From: Caulobacter segnis
GTDB taxonomy: Bacteria; Pseudomonadota; Alphaproteobacteria; Caulobacterales; Caulobacteraceae
Direction of reading: 5' to 3'
Length of the DNA stretch: 64,000 nt
NCBI RefSeq assembly: GCF_003243465.1
Contig: NZ_QFQZ01000016.1
Coordinates: 1-64,000 of the forward strand
Shown here piece after piece: positions 9,568-18,213 of this stretch. Below the pieces are notes generated by a model that made no database searches, was not told the DNA's origin, and saw only the letters and a list, made by a program, of their open reading frames with translations. The stretch's first letter is position 1, and the number at the start of each line of letters is the position of its first letter. The translations under genes and the position numbers were made by a program.

Positions 9568-11016
9568 ATGTCGCTTTCGCCCGCCTATCGCCCCGATCCC
9601 CGCTTCCAAGCCTTGGGGCCGGATTTTTCCGACGCCGTCGAACCGGCGGACTTTCCGCAGACGATCCTCCGCCATCGGAATGCGCGCGCGGCGGCCAGCG
9701 TCGGCCTGGACGGGCTGTCCGAGGCGGCGTGGATCGCCCACTTCGGCCGCTTCGCGCCCTTGCCGGACAACCAGCCGACGCCCCTGGCGATGCGCTATCA
9801 TGGCCATCAATTCAGGTCGTACAATCCCGATCTGGGCGACGGCCGCGGCTTCCTGTTCGCCCAGCTGCGCGAGGCCGGAAGCGGCCGCCTGCTCGACCTC
9901 GCCACCAAGGGCTCGGGCCAGACGCCCTGGTCGCGCTCGGGCGACGGGCGGCTGACCCTGAAGGGCGGCGTGCGCGAGGTGCTGGCCGCCAGCCTGCTCG
10001 AGGCTCTGGGCGTTCCGACCTCCCGCGCGTTCTCGCTGGTCGAGACGGGCGAGGCCCTCGTGCGGGGCGACGAGCCCAGCCCGACCCGGTCGGCCGTGCT
10101 GACGCGGCTGTCCCACAGCCACATTCGCTTTGGGACGTTCCAGCGGCTGGCCTATTTCGATCGTCGCGACCTGATCTCGGTCCTGATCGATCACGTGGTC
10201 GAGACCTATTATCCGTCGATCGCCGACGCGCCCGACCGCCCGGCCGCGCTGCTGGAGGCGGTGGTCGCCGCCAGCGCTCACCTGCTCGCCCGCTGGATGG
10301 CGGCGGGCTTCGTGCACGGCGTGCTCAACACCGACAACATGGTCGTCACCGGCGAGAGCTTCGACTACGGACCCTGGCGCTTCCTGCCGCGCAACGACCC
10401 TAACTTCGTGGCCGCCTATTTCGATCATTCGGGTCTCTACAGCTTCGGCCGCCAGCCCGAGGCGGTGTTCTGGAACCTGCAGCAACTGGCCGCCTGCCTG
10501 ACCTTGGTGGGCGAGCAGGCGGGGCTGCTGGCGGCCCTGAACGGCTTCTCGGACGCCTATCGCTTGGCGCTGCGCGAGGCGATGCTGGACCGGCTGGGCC
10601 TGGAAAGCCTGGGCGCCGATCGGGATCTCGCCCTGGTCAACGCCGCGTTCCGCGCCCTGGCCGAGGGCGGCGAGACGCTGCGCTGGGAGCCCTTCTTCTT
10701 CGACTGGTTCGGCGGAGAGGCCTCCGAGGCCCGGGCGCTGGGCGGCCCGCGCGCGGGGCTCTACGAAGGCGAAGCGTTCCGGGCTTTCCGGGCCGGCCTC
10801 GCCGACTACGCGCCGCGCCGCGCCGAGGGCCTGGCGTCCGCCGTGTTTCAGCGTGACGAGCCGGAAGAGCTGATCATCGACGAGGTCGAATCCCTCTGGG
10901 CCCCGATCGACCAGGACGACGACTGGACGTCGCTGAACGCCAAGCTGGAACGGATCGAGGCGGCGCGGCAGGCCTACGGCCTGGACGTCGCGCGTGGCGA
11001 AAAGACCGCCTCCTGA
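9568..11016 (+). CDS. selO: Protein adenylyltransferase SelO (YdiU/UPF0061 family)
   Basis: A 482-residue SelO pseudokinase, which transfers AMP rather than phosphate to Ser/Thr/Tyr hydroxyls, a role linked to redox stress in other bacteria. Family signatures are all visible: MRYHGHQF near residue 76, the nucleotide-binding block KGSGQTPWSRSGDGRLTLKGG near 115-135, the catalytic segment HGVLNTDN near 250 and the metal-binding DYGPW that follows. The length is normal for the bacterial family. The bacterial C-terminal redox cysteine described in E. coli is not seen; the chain ends GEKTAS. The ATG at 9568 was preferred to a TTG three codons earlier. Confidence 0.93.
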   Translation: MSLSPAYRPDPRFQALGPDFSDAVEPADFPQTILRHRNARAAASVGLDGLSEAAWIAHFGRFAPLPDNQPTPLAMRYHGHQFRSYNPDLGDGRGFLFAQLREAGSGRLLDLATKGSGQTPWSRSGDGRLTLKGGVREVLAASLLEALGVPTSRAFSLVETGEALVRGDEPSPTRSAVLTRLSHSHIRFGTFQRLAYFDRRDLISVLIDHVVETYYPSIADAPDRPAALLEAVVAASAHLLARWMAAGFVHGVLNTDNMVVTGESFDYGPWRFLPRNDPNFVAAYFDHSGLYSFGRQPEAVFWNLQQLAACLTLVGEQAGLLAALNGFSDAYRLALREAMLDRLGLESLGADRDLALVNAAFRALAEGGETLRWEPFFFDWFGGEASEARALGGPRAGLYEGEAFRAFRAGLADYAPRRAEGLASAVFQRDEPEELIIDEVESLWAPIDQDDDWTSLNAKLERIEAARQAYGLDVARGEKTAS

Positions 11017-11106
11017 AATTTTCCGTTCGCGCCCGGAACAATCGTCAAGGTTCCGTCTTACTGTTCCGGCACAGTGCCCTAGACGAACGCCGTGCGGAGA
11101 TTCCCG

Positions 11107-11232
11107 ATGCGCATCTTCCAACCGATCATGCTGGTCTGCGCCGTAGCCATGTCGTTCGTGGGCGCCCTGGGTCTGCCCGGTTGCGCCCGGGCGATCGGCG
11201 AGTGCCTGCGCGACCGCCCCGAGCTCGCCTAG
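11107..11232 (+). CDS. Putative 41-residue secreted or membrane peptide
   Basis: An ATG-initiated frame of 41 residues (start MRIFQPIMLVCAVAMSF). One hydrophobic stretch (residues 6-24) is followed by LPGCARAIGECLRDRPELA with two cysteines. It could be a small lipoprotein-like or inner-membrane peptide, but the LPGC motif departs from the lipobox. GCGGAG lies 8-10 bases upstream of the ATG. It sits between selO and the deacetylase gene, with an inverted repeat CCGGAACA/TGTTCCGG (11033-11069) just upstream. No family is recognised; the call rests on the RBS, the start and the composition. Confidence 0.45.
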   Translation: MRIFQPIMLVCAVAMSFVGALGLPGCARAIGECLRDRPELA

Positions 11233-11248
11233 GGCCTTAGGCTGCTGA

Positions 11249-12025
11249 TCAGGCGCTGAGCGCCTCTGGCTCGCGCGGGCTGGCGGGCGTCAGGCCCTGG
11301 CGCGCGCGGACGGTGAAGGCGGCGAGGAACTGGTCGAGGAACGCCCAGGTCGCGGCGTCATGATCCAGGTGATGGGTCAGCAGGCCGATCGGTTCGTCCC
11401 AGCAGCCCGACAGCCGGCGTCGCGCCAGCAGCCGCCGCAGCCGCGACAGGAATCGCCAGCGGCCGCGGAAGCGTCCGCCGCCCTTCCAGCGCAGCACGTC
11501 CAGATGGGCGTCCAGCCGCGCGACGTCCCCGGACGAAACCTGGTCCTCGGCGAAGGCCGAGATGGCGGTGATCGACGAGTCGCGAGCCGCCTCGGTCAGC
11601 TGGGGCGCCAGATTGTTCCAGGGGGGCACGAAAAGGGTGGGCTGGGTTCCCGCCCGATGGAACGCCATCACCGTGGCGCGCAGCTGGGCGCGAACCCAGT
11701 CCAGGCTGTCTTCGGCCACCACCTCGCCAAAGCCCTGGCCGGGCGGCTGGCGGTTGATGTGCTTGAAGCCGTGGACGGCGATCTCCACAGCAGGCTCGGC
11801 CTCGACCCGCCGCACCAGCGTCGGCAGATGCGGACTGGCGATCGCCGCCAGCGTCAGCGGCGCATCGTGGCGTCGGGAAAGCTCCAGAAGCCTGTCCAGC
11901 GGCTCGCTGGGGGCGCGCGCGTCATCGTCGCGCCACCAGAGGACCGGGGCGTGGCCCGCCTTCGCCCACAGCCGCAGCTCACGGCCCAGGATCAGGTGAA
12001 ACACCAGAGGCGCGGCGCTCCGCAT
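11249..12025 (-). CDS. Polysaccharide deacetylase family protein
   Basis: A 258-residue NodB-fold protein of the WWRDDDAR subtype. The metal/catalytic Asp cluster is at about residue 31-34, the HGFKH histidines at about 83-87, and the PPWNN loop near 137. These match carbohydrate esterase 4-like deacetylases that remove N-acetyl groups from glycans. No signal peptide is apparent, so it probably acts in the cytoplasm, for instance on a lipid-linked glycan intermediate. It follows the GT2 glycosyltransferase gene by 12 bases on the same strand, so the two form a likely operon modifying one surface glycan. Confidence 0.8.
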   Translation of the reverse strand: MRSAAPLVFHLILGRELRLWAKAGHAPVLWWRDDDARAPSEPLDRLLELSRRHDAPLTLAAIASPHLPTLVRRVEAEPAVEIAVHGFKHINRQPPGQGFGEVVAEDSLDWVRAQLRATVMAFHRAGTQPTLFVPPWNNLAPQLTEAARDSSITAISAFAEDQVSSGDVARLDAHLDVLRWKGGGRFRGRWRFLSRLRRLLARRRLSGCWDEPIGLLTHHLDHDAATWAFLDQFLAAFTVRARQGLTPASPREPEALSA

Positions 12026-12037
12026 GGCGAGCGCCGC

Positions 12038-12868
12038 CTAGACGCCGCCGGCTTCGACGCGGCGCAGCGGCAGCGGCGCGGTGGGGGGCGCCTTGGCCAT
12101 GTCCCGCGCCCTGTCTCGCAGGATTTCGCGGGCGCGCAGGTTCGACAGGATCGGATAAAGCCCCGCCATCAGCGAGATCAGGAAGCCCAGGTCGCCTTCC
12201 CGATAGCCCTTGCGCGACACGTAGCACTTGAAGAAGCGACGCACGCCCCGGAAGGCGTCGTCGGCGATCCCCTTGATCTTGCCACTGTCGGCCAGGTCCT
12301 GGGCGCGCAGGGCCGTGTAGCGCGACAGGCGGGCGAACATGTCGCCGATGTCCTCGTCGACCATGTGACGCAGCGGCTGGGTCAGGCGACCGCCATAGAC
12401 GCCGTCCAGCTTGGCGCCCGGATGGACGCGCTCGGACTTCCAAGACTTCACGCCGGGACGGAACAGGCGGGCGGCCGAGGACGTGCCGAACGAGCCGCCC
12501 CAGCCGTGGCGGACCAGCTGGTCGCCGACATAGTTGTCGATCGGAATCTGGTACCAGTCGGCGGCGCCGGGGCGGGCGATAGTCTCGCGCACTTCCTCGG
12601 CGAAGGCCGGCGTCACGCCTTCGTCGGCGTCCAGCTCCAGGATCCAGTCGCCGGTGCAGCGCGCCAGGCCGGCGTGCTTGCGGGCGCCCTCGATTGGGAA
12701 GATCCCCGCAACCACCTGAGCGCCGTACTGGCGCGCGATCGCCTCGGTGCCGTCGCTGCAGCGGTCGGCGACCACCACGATCTCGTCGCAGAAGGACAAG
12801 GCCGCCAGGCAAGCGGGCAGCCGTTGTTCCTCGTTGTGAACGCAGATCAACGCGGAAAGCTTGGTCAT
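12038..12868 (-). CDS. Family 2 glycosyltransferase (LPS-core/WaaE type)
   Basis: A 276-residue GT2 enzyme. It starts LSALICVHNEEQRLPACLAAL, has the nucleotide-sugar motif VADRCSDGTEAIA near residue 44 and the metal-binding DADEG (DxD) near 94, as in the WaaE/KdtX group that adds hexoses to lipopolysaccharide core. The ATG at 12868 was chosen over one 29 codons upstream because the GT-A fold begins there. It is the first gene of a pair with the polysaccharide deacetylase, pointing to synthesis or tailoring of a surface glycan. Confidence 0.85.
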   Translation of the reverse strand: MTKLSALICVHNEEQRLPACLAALSFCDEIVVVADRCSDGTEAIARQYGAQVVAGIFPIEGARKHAGLARCTGDWILELDADEGVTPAFAEEVRETIARPGAADWYQIPIDNYVGDQLVRHGWGGSFGTSSAARLFRPGVKSWKSERVHPGAKLDGVYGGRLTQPLRHMVDEDIGDMFARLSRYTALRAQDLADSGKIKGIADDAFRGVRRFFKCYVSRKGYREGDLGFLISLMAGLYPILSNLRAREILRDRARDMAKAPPTAPLPLRRVEAGGV

Positions 12869-12989
12869 CAGTCGAAACCTCTGATCGAGCGGCCCGCGCC
12901 CCGCGGTCGCTCTCACAGGACATGACGCCACGGGGGGAGCCGGCCCCCCGCTCACGCGCTAAGAAATGTGTAAGCTTTGCAACAAAGCC

Positions 12990-15389
12990 TCAGAAGTTGG
13001 CCGAGAGCGCGAGGCTCCAGGTGCGGGGCCGCTGCGGGGTGACCTGGCGCACCTGGCCGAAGCTGAACGGATTTCCGTAGGCGAAGGTGTCGCTGGAGCT
13101 GTTCCAGGGATTGCTGACGAACACCGCCGCCCGCCAGCGGTCAGTCATCACCTGGGCCGAGATCTTGCCGGTGTAGTAGCCGCCCATCGAGGGCGAGTAG
13201 CGGGGATCGAAGGTCAGGCGCGAGCGGCCGATATAGCCGGTCTCGGCGGTGAGCATGAGCGAGGCGGCGGTCGTCAGCGGGCGGTGATAGGTGACCAGGC
13301 TGCCGAAGGAGACGTCCGGCACGCCCGGCAGACTGGCCGTCTCGCCGATGCCGAAGCCCGGCTCGATCCGCCTCAGCTTGGGCTCGTTGAACAGGGCGTT
13401 GCCCGACACGGTCAGGCGGCTTGTCGCGCGCCAGGCGGCCTCGATCTCGACGCCGCGGTTGCGGCCATCGCCGATATTGGCCGTGAAGGACAGGCCGGAG
13501 CTGAAATACTGGTCCGTCTGGATATTGCGCCAATCGTCGTAGAACAGCGCCGTGCGCAGGTTCAGGCGTCCGCGGAACGGCGTCAGCGTGGCGCCGAGCT
13601 CATAGTTGCGCAGGTGGTCGGGCCTGAAGACGCGGCGGCTCTCTGGCGGGATCGCCAGGCCGCCCGAGTTGAAGCCGCCGGCGCGGTAGCCTTCCGAGGT
13701 CAGGACATAGATCATGCCCCCGCCGGACAGGTCGCGCTGCAGCGACACCTTGGGCGAGAACCCGCTGAACGTGGCCGAGCGATCGAGGTCCCGCGAGGCG
13801 CCCGGCGCGGGCGCCAGCACGTAGGACCGGGTGTGAACGGTGGTGCGGAAGCTTCGTCCGCCCAGCGCCGCCTTCCAGCCGCCGCCCAGGTCGTAGCTGG
13901 CCTCGCCATAGACCGCGTATTCGTTCAGGAGGTCCTTGCGATCCTCGTTATAGATGCTGCGGGTGACATTGGCGGTGCGGGCCCGCAGCTCGGCGTCGCC
14001 CTCTTCGATGCTGTTGCTGGTGAAGAGGCCGACCATCCACCGCAAGCGGCCGCGGTCGGGCCCCGTGTAAAGCGCGTCCTCGACGAACATGCGGACCCGC
14101 GAGGTCTCGTCATACAGGCCAAGCTCGAGGCCTTCCTCGGCGAACTGGGTCAGGGCCAGGGTGGCGTCGTAGCGGCTGGCGAACTTGTGGGCCACATAGC
14201 CGCTGACCGACTCGAAGCGTCCCCAGTCGCCTGACCCGCTGATCCGCACCGAGGTCTGGCCGAGCCGGTTGCGGTGCGTTTCGCGCACCTGGTTGGCGCG
14301 CCGCGGTCCGCCGGGGGCCAGGGTGACGTACTGGGTGTCCTTGGACGAGACGCTTTGGCCCGCCGCGCCCAGCCGCACCTCCCATTGGCCGAGCTCGGCC
14401 CGCCAGGCCGCCCGGCCGCCGCGGCGGGTGGTCTTGTCGACGTTCGACAGGCGCAGGTTCACGTCGTCCAGGTAGCCGCCGTCGACGTCGTGATAGAGCG
14501 TCGCGCGCAAGGCCGACTGTGCGCTGGTCGGCACATTGACCACGCCCTCGAAGCGATAGCTGTTCGAGCCTGACTCGGTGTCGGCCACCGTGACTCCCGC
14601 CGAGGCTGTGTAGGCGCCGATCTCCGGCGGCCGGGTGACGATGCGGTAGATGCCGCTGAGCGAGCCTGCGCCATAGAGCGCGCCCTGGGGGCCGCGCAGC
14701 ACCTCGACGCGCTCGACGTCGATCAGCCGCAGGTCGGGGTCGGGCGCGTTGTAGTTGACCGGCAGGTCGTCGAGATAGGTGCCCACCGTCGACTGGGTGC
14801 GGCCGGTGAACGTGCCGTCGGACAGGCCGCGGAGCAGGATCTTGTTCCGCGCCGCGCCGAGATTGGTGGTGATGAAGCCGGCGGTCTGGCGCGACACCGA
14901 GCCGGTCTCGCCGACCCCCGTATCCTGCAGCTGCGGCGAGCCGATCACGCTGACCCCGCCGGGCAGGCTGCCCAGCCGAACGGGGCGCTTGCCGGCGGTG
15001 ACGATCAGCGGCGACAGGGGGGCGACCGTCTCGATCGCGGCTGGCGCGGGCGGACGGACGGCGATCTGCGGCCGGGGCGCGGGTCTGAGCGGTGAGAAGC
15101 GGACCGTGCGCGCGTCGATGAACCCATAGCCGCAACCGCCTGGGGCGGCCACGCGATCGAGCGCGTCGCGCAGCGTGAACAGGCCGACCAGCGGGACGCC
15201 CGGTCCCTTGCAAGCCTCGACGCCGCCGAGGCTGACGCCCATGCGGACGCCGAGTTCGATCAGGGTTTCGGCGGCGGTGGCCTTGCGAATATCCAGGCGC
15301 GTTCGCGGTTCGGCGGCGGCGATCGCGCCCCGTCCGCTAAGGCCTAGTCCCAGAATACTGGCGGCGAAGAGAAGAAGGGCCCGCTTCAG
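12990..15389 (-). CDS. TonB-dependent receptor with N-terminal STN signalling domain; probable CTG start
   Basis: Read from the CTG at 15389 this is 799 residues: a signal peptide (KRALLLFAASILGLGLSG), then an STN domain (DIRKATAAETLIELGVRMGVSLGG to FSPL), a plug (LRGPQGALYGAGSL near residue 230) and a barrel ending in terminal Phe (SANF). STN domains pass substrate binding to a FecR-type anti-sigma factor, which fits the FecR gene ending 21 bases upstream and the sigma gene before it. The first in-frame ATG (15242) would remove the signal peptide and half the STN domain, and an in-frame TAG at 15402-15404 prevents a longer frame. The start is therefore CTG, or an indel lies just upstream. 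The ligand is unknown. Confidence 0.85.
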   Translation of the reverse strand: MKRALLLFAASILGLGLSGRGAIAAAEPRTRLDIRKATAAETLIELGVRMGVSLGGVEACKGPGVPLVGLFTLRDALDRVAAPGGCGYGFIDARTVRFSPLRPAPRPQIAVRPPAPAAIETVAPLSPLIVTAGKRPVRLGSLPGGVSVIGSPQLQDTGVGETGSVSRQTAGFITTNLGAARNKILLRGLSDGTFTGRTQSTVGTYLDDLPVNYNAPDPDLRLIDVERVEVLRGPQGALYGAGSLSGIYRIVTRPPEIGAYTASAGVTVADTESGSNSYRFEGVVNVPTSAQSALRATLYHDVDGGYLDDVNLRLSNVDKTTRRGGRAAWRAELGQWEVRLGAAGQSVSSKDTQYVTLAPGGPRRANQVRETHRNRLGQTSVRISGSGDWGRFESVSGYVAHKFASRYDATLALTQFAEEGLELGLYDETSRVRMFVEDALYTGPDRGRLRWMVGLFTSNSIEEGDAELRARTANVTRSIYNEDRKDLLNEYAVYGEASYDLGGGWKAALGGRSFRTTVHTRSYVLAPAPGASRDLDRSATFSGFSPKVSLQRDLSGGGMIYVLTSEGYRAGGFNSGGLAIPPESRRVFRPDHLRNYELGATLTPFRGRLNLRTALFYDDWRNIQTDQYFSSGLSFTANIGDGRNRGVEIEAAWRATSRLTVSGNALFNEPKLRRIEPGFGIGETASLPGVPDVSFGSLVTYHRPLTTAASLMLTAETGYIGRSRLTFDPRYSPSMGGYYTGKISAQVMTDRWRAAVFVSNPWNSSSDTFAYGNPFSFGQVRQVTPQRPRTWSLALSANF

Positions 15390-15410
15390 AGTCGGGCCCG
15401 CCTAGGCGCG

Positions 15411-16388
15411 TCAATTCGAGGCGGACGGCCTTCCGCGCAGGACAATGGCATCATTGGTCGGCGTCGCCGAAAGAGGCATGAGGCTGGTCAGGCGGCGAAC
15501 CATCGCCTCCTGGCCGTCCACGATTAATACGCCGGAAAACCGAAGTGTCGCGGTATTTTCGCCGTCCAGGCGAATGGGTCGCACGAAATAATGGTTCAGG
15601 TCGCTGACGATCCGGCCCAGGGGCTGGTCGCGATAGACCAGGCGGCCGGACCGCCAGCCGATCTGGTCCTCGGCCGCCACGGATCGGATGGAAACCCCGG
15701 ACGCGCCCTCGACATGCTCCAGCATCTGGCCCGGATGCAACCGGATGGGATTGTCCTCGCCGTCGGTCGAGACCTCGACCAGGCCGCGCAGCACGGTGAC
15801 GCTGAGCTGGCCGTCGCGGCGGCGGACGTCGAACTTGGTGCCGACAACCCGGACCGTCTCGTCGCCGGCGGTGATCAGGAACGGCCGGGCGCGGTCGTGG
15901 GCGACGTCGAACAGGGCCTGCCCCTCGTGCACGGTGACCCGGCGCGCATCCTTGTCCAGCCGGACGGAGAGGTGGGAGTCGGTGTTCATGTCGACCCGGC
16001 TGCCATCCGCCAGCTCCAGGGTCCGGCTTTCACCCTTGTCGGTGGTGTAGAGCGTGTCCGGCTGGGGCAAGAGATCGCCCCAGGGCGCGATCGCGATCGC
16101 GACGGCGGCCGCGGCGGCGGCTGCTCCAAGACCGCCCAGCCAGCGCCAGTCGATCAAGAGCGTCCGCTTCGCCGCGACGCGCCTAGGCTCGGCCAATTCC
16201 CCCCGGACGGCCGCGCCTCGCTGGAAGATTTCCTCGTCGACGGCTTGCACGGCGTCATAGGCCGCCTGCGCCCCCGGATCCGAGAGCCAGGCGTCGAACG
16301 CCAGCCAGTCGGTCTCATCGACCTCTGGCCGCTGCAGGCGGATCAGCCAATCGGCCGCCTCTTGCAGGTGCTGCGCTGACCGGCTCAT
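15411..16388 (-). CDS. FecR-family anti-sigma factor
   Basis: A 325-residue protein with a cytoplasmic DUF4880-like N-terminus (LQEAADWLIRLQRPE...), one membrane helix (about residues 80-97), and a periplasmic FecR domain (TLYTTDKGESRTLELADGSRVDMN). A C-terminal STN-like/DUF4974 segment (RDQPLGRIVSDLNHYF) follows. In the FecIRA scheme it holds the sigma factor and is triggered by the STN domain of the receptor, encoded immediately downstream. The ATG at 16388 is preferred to one 12 codons earlier because GGAG lies about 8 bases upstream. Confidence 0.9.
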   Translation of the reverse strand: MSRSAQHLQEAADWLIRLQRPEVDETDWLAFDAWLSDPGAQAAYDAVQAVDEEIFQRGAAVRGELAEPRRVAAKRTLLIDWRWLGGLGAAAAAAAVAIAIAPWGDLLPQPDTLYTTDKGESRTLELADGSRVDMNTDSHLSVRLDKDARRVTVHEGQALFDVAHDRARPFLITAGDETVRVVGTKFDVRRRDGQLSVTVLRGLVEVSTDGEDNPIRLHPGQMLEHVEGASGVSIRSVAAEDQIGWRSGRLVYRDQPLGRIVSDLNHYFVRPIRLDGENTATLRFSGVLIVDGQEAMVRRLTSLMPLSATPTNDAIVLRGRPSASN

Positions 16389-16473
16389 CCGGCGTTGCTC
16401 CGACGAGGATCCATCATCCCCCACGGGTTAGACGTCGCCACGACGGTCCACCCTCCACTGAAAGATGCATAGA

Positions 16474-17055
16474 TCAACGCAGGCGCCTCGTCAGCGTCTT
16501 TAGGGCCGAGCTTATGTGCTTTTCCACGGTGCTGGTGCTGATGCCCATGCGACGCGCCGTCTCTGCATGGCTGAGCCCCTCCAGCTTGTGCAGCTGGAAG
16601 GCGTGGCGGGTCTTTTCAGGAAGGTCGTCGACCGCCTCCACCAGCGCCCGCAGCCGCTGTCGCGCGTCGACCACCTGGTCGGCCGACGGCTCGTCCGCCA
16701 CCTCGTGACCGGCCAGCAGGGTCGTATGGGCTTCGCGCCAGTCGTGATCCCGCGCGCCCGAGCGCTTCTGGCTGCGCAGACGGTCCAGCATCAGGTTTGA
16801 GCCGATACGGTGCAGCAGGGCGGACGGGTTGTCGATCGGGCTGTCGGGATCCATGGCCGTCAGGCGAAGATAAAGATCCTGCACCAGGTCTTCGGCCTCG
16901 GCGCGCGAGTTCAGTCGCGCCGCGAAGAAGCGCACCAGATTGGCGCGCTTTTCCGCGTAGAGGCTCAGCAGCACGGCCTTGTCCGAGCGTGTAGCGCTCA
17001 AAAGATCACCCGCATCGGCACAGCACTCTTCCCCCCAAGGCTGAGCAATATCCAT
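16474..17055 (-). CDS. ECF (FecI-like) RNA polymerase sigma factor
   Basis: A 193-residue group IV sigma factor. Region 2 is seen as RAEAEDLVQDLYLRLTAMDP with the -10-recognising helix near residues 50-75; region 4 (LPEKTRHAFQLHKLEGLSHAETARRMGISTSTVEKHIS) at residues 143-180 contains the -35-recognising helix-turn-helix. The gene heads a sigma-FecR-receptor series, so it should activate the downstream receptor gene when ligand is bound. An 85-base gap separates it from fecR. The SD in front of the start is weak. Confidence 0.92.
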   Translation of the reverse strand: MDIAQPWGEECCADAGDLLSATRSDKAVLLSLYAEKRANLVRFFAARLNSRAEAEDLVQDLYLRLTAMDPDSPIDNPSALLHRIGSNLMLDRLRSQKRSGARDHDWREAHTTLLAGHEVADEPSADQVVDARQRLRALVEAVDDLPEKTRHAFQLHKLEGLSHAETARRMGISTSTVEKHISSALKTLTRRLR

Positions 17056-17367
17056 CTTTTGGGCGGAAAGACGATCGTTTGTTGCAGTCGCTGACAGGGC
17101 TGTCGCAAGAATTTTCCGCCCGTCGCACGAGCGGCGAGCGCGTATCGGCGCGAAAAGCCACGCTCCACGGCGCCTTGGGCGGCGACGTCAGCGCAAACGC
17201 GGCGCGGACCGGCGAATCGTGTGGCGAAATGTCGCGTAGCTTGATTGGAAGCGAGGCGAAGCCGAGCCTGCGACGCGTCGATCCCCGGGAGGGGAGCGCT
17301 CCCATCGGGCTTGGCCGCGCAGGCGAATACTCCTACCGATGCGGCGTCGCCTTGCAGGAGCCGCCGC
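17056..17367. promoter_or_regulatory. Divergent intergenic region, sigma factor / aldose epimerase
   Basis: These 312 bases separate two divergent genes and must carry both promoters. The palindrome GGAGCGCTCC (17293-17302) and a strong AGGAG ribosome site (17356-17360) 7 bases before the epimerase ATG are visible. I could not identify a convincing -35/-10 pair or an ECF-type promoter. The in-frame extension of the epimerase frame into this stretch looks non-coding. Confidence 0.4.
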
Positions 17368-18213
17368 ATGACCGCCATCGACAGGGGCCAGGCCCATCTG
17401 AGCTTCGCGCCCGAGGTGGGCGGCGCCGTGACCGGCTTCACGGTCGACGGCCGCGACGTGCTGCGGCCCGCCGCGCCGGGCGCTGCGGAAGCCCTGTTGA
17501 CGGCGAGCTTCCCGCTGGCGCCGTTCTGCAATCGGATCCCGCAGGGCCGGTTCGTGTTCGAGGGGCGCGAGGTCGTGCTGCCGCCAAATCTTGAGGGGCA
17601 TCCGCACGCGCTGCATGGCCAGGGCTGGCGCTCGGCCTGGACCGCGGAGCGCGCCGCCGACGGCGAGGCGCTGTTGTCCTATGAGCACGCGCCCGACGCC
17701 TGGCCCTGGGCCTATCGCGCCGAGCAGCGCTTCAAGCTGATGGACGCGGGGTTCCGCGTCGAGCTGACGATCATCAACACCGGCGAGACGGCGATGCCGG
17801 CGGGGCTGGGCTTCCATCCCTACTTCCCGCGCCGCCCGGGCGAGACCCTGACCGCCGCCAATGACGGGGTCTGGCTGATCGACACCGAGGTCCTGCCGAC
17901 GATCCACCACCCGGGTCCGTGGGAGGCCGACTGGGCGGCCGGGGCGCCCGTCGAGGGCCACGGCCTGATCGACCACTGCTACACCGGCTGGGACCAGAAG
18001 GCGGTGCTACGCGCGCCGGGCCAGCCGGACACGATCATCACGGCCTCGCCCGAGTGCCGCTGGCTTCATGTCTACGTCCCGCCGGGCGAGGATTTCCTGT
18101 GCGTCGAGCCCTGCGCCAGCCGTCCCAACCCGTTCGGCGAGGGCGACACGGGCATGGTCGTCCTCCAGCCCGGCGAAAGCCGCTCGATCTGGATGCAGGT
18201 CGTTACGGGGTGA
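17368..18213 (+). CDS. Aldose 1-epimerase family protein
   Basis: A 281-residue galactose-mutarotase-like protein. It shows the conserved NRI segment (FCNRIPQGRFVFEGR) near residue 52, the histidine pair of the active site (HALHGQGW near 79 and GLGFHPYFPR near 148), and a late glutamate in DFLCVEPCASRPNPF as the candidate base. It interconverts alpha and beta anomers of aldoses, or an aldose-6-phosphate in the YeaD branch. AGGAG precedes the ATG. Its end overlaps the tail of the lytic transglycosylase gene by 11 bases, tail to tail. No sugar-catabolism operon surrounds it. Confidence 0.85.
   Translation: MTAIDRGQAHLSFAPEVGGAVTGFTVDGRDVLRPAAPGAAEALLTASFPLAPFCNRIPQGRFVFEGREVVLPPNLEGHPHALHGQGWRSAWTAERAADGEALLSYEHAPDAWPWAYRAEQRFKLMDAGFRVELTIINTGETAMPAGLGFHPYFPRRPGETLTAANDGVWLIDTEVLPTIHHPGPWEADWAAGAPVEGHGLIDHCYTGWDQKAVLRAPGQPDTIITASPECRWLHVYVPPGEDFLCVEPCASRPNPFGEGDTGMVVLQPGESRSIWMQVVTG

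Noticed and set aside
6924..10403. 1159-codon open frame antisense to the TonB receptor and running into selO
   Set aside because: It crosses a terminator and two real genes and has no recognisable domain; a GC-driven shadow.
12974..12988. GCTTTG-CAA-CAAAGC hairpin after the STN receptor gene
   Set aside because: Only a 6-bp stem and no T-run; weak as a terminator.
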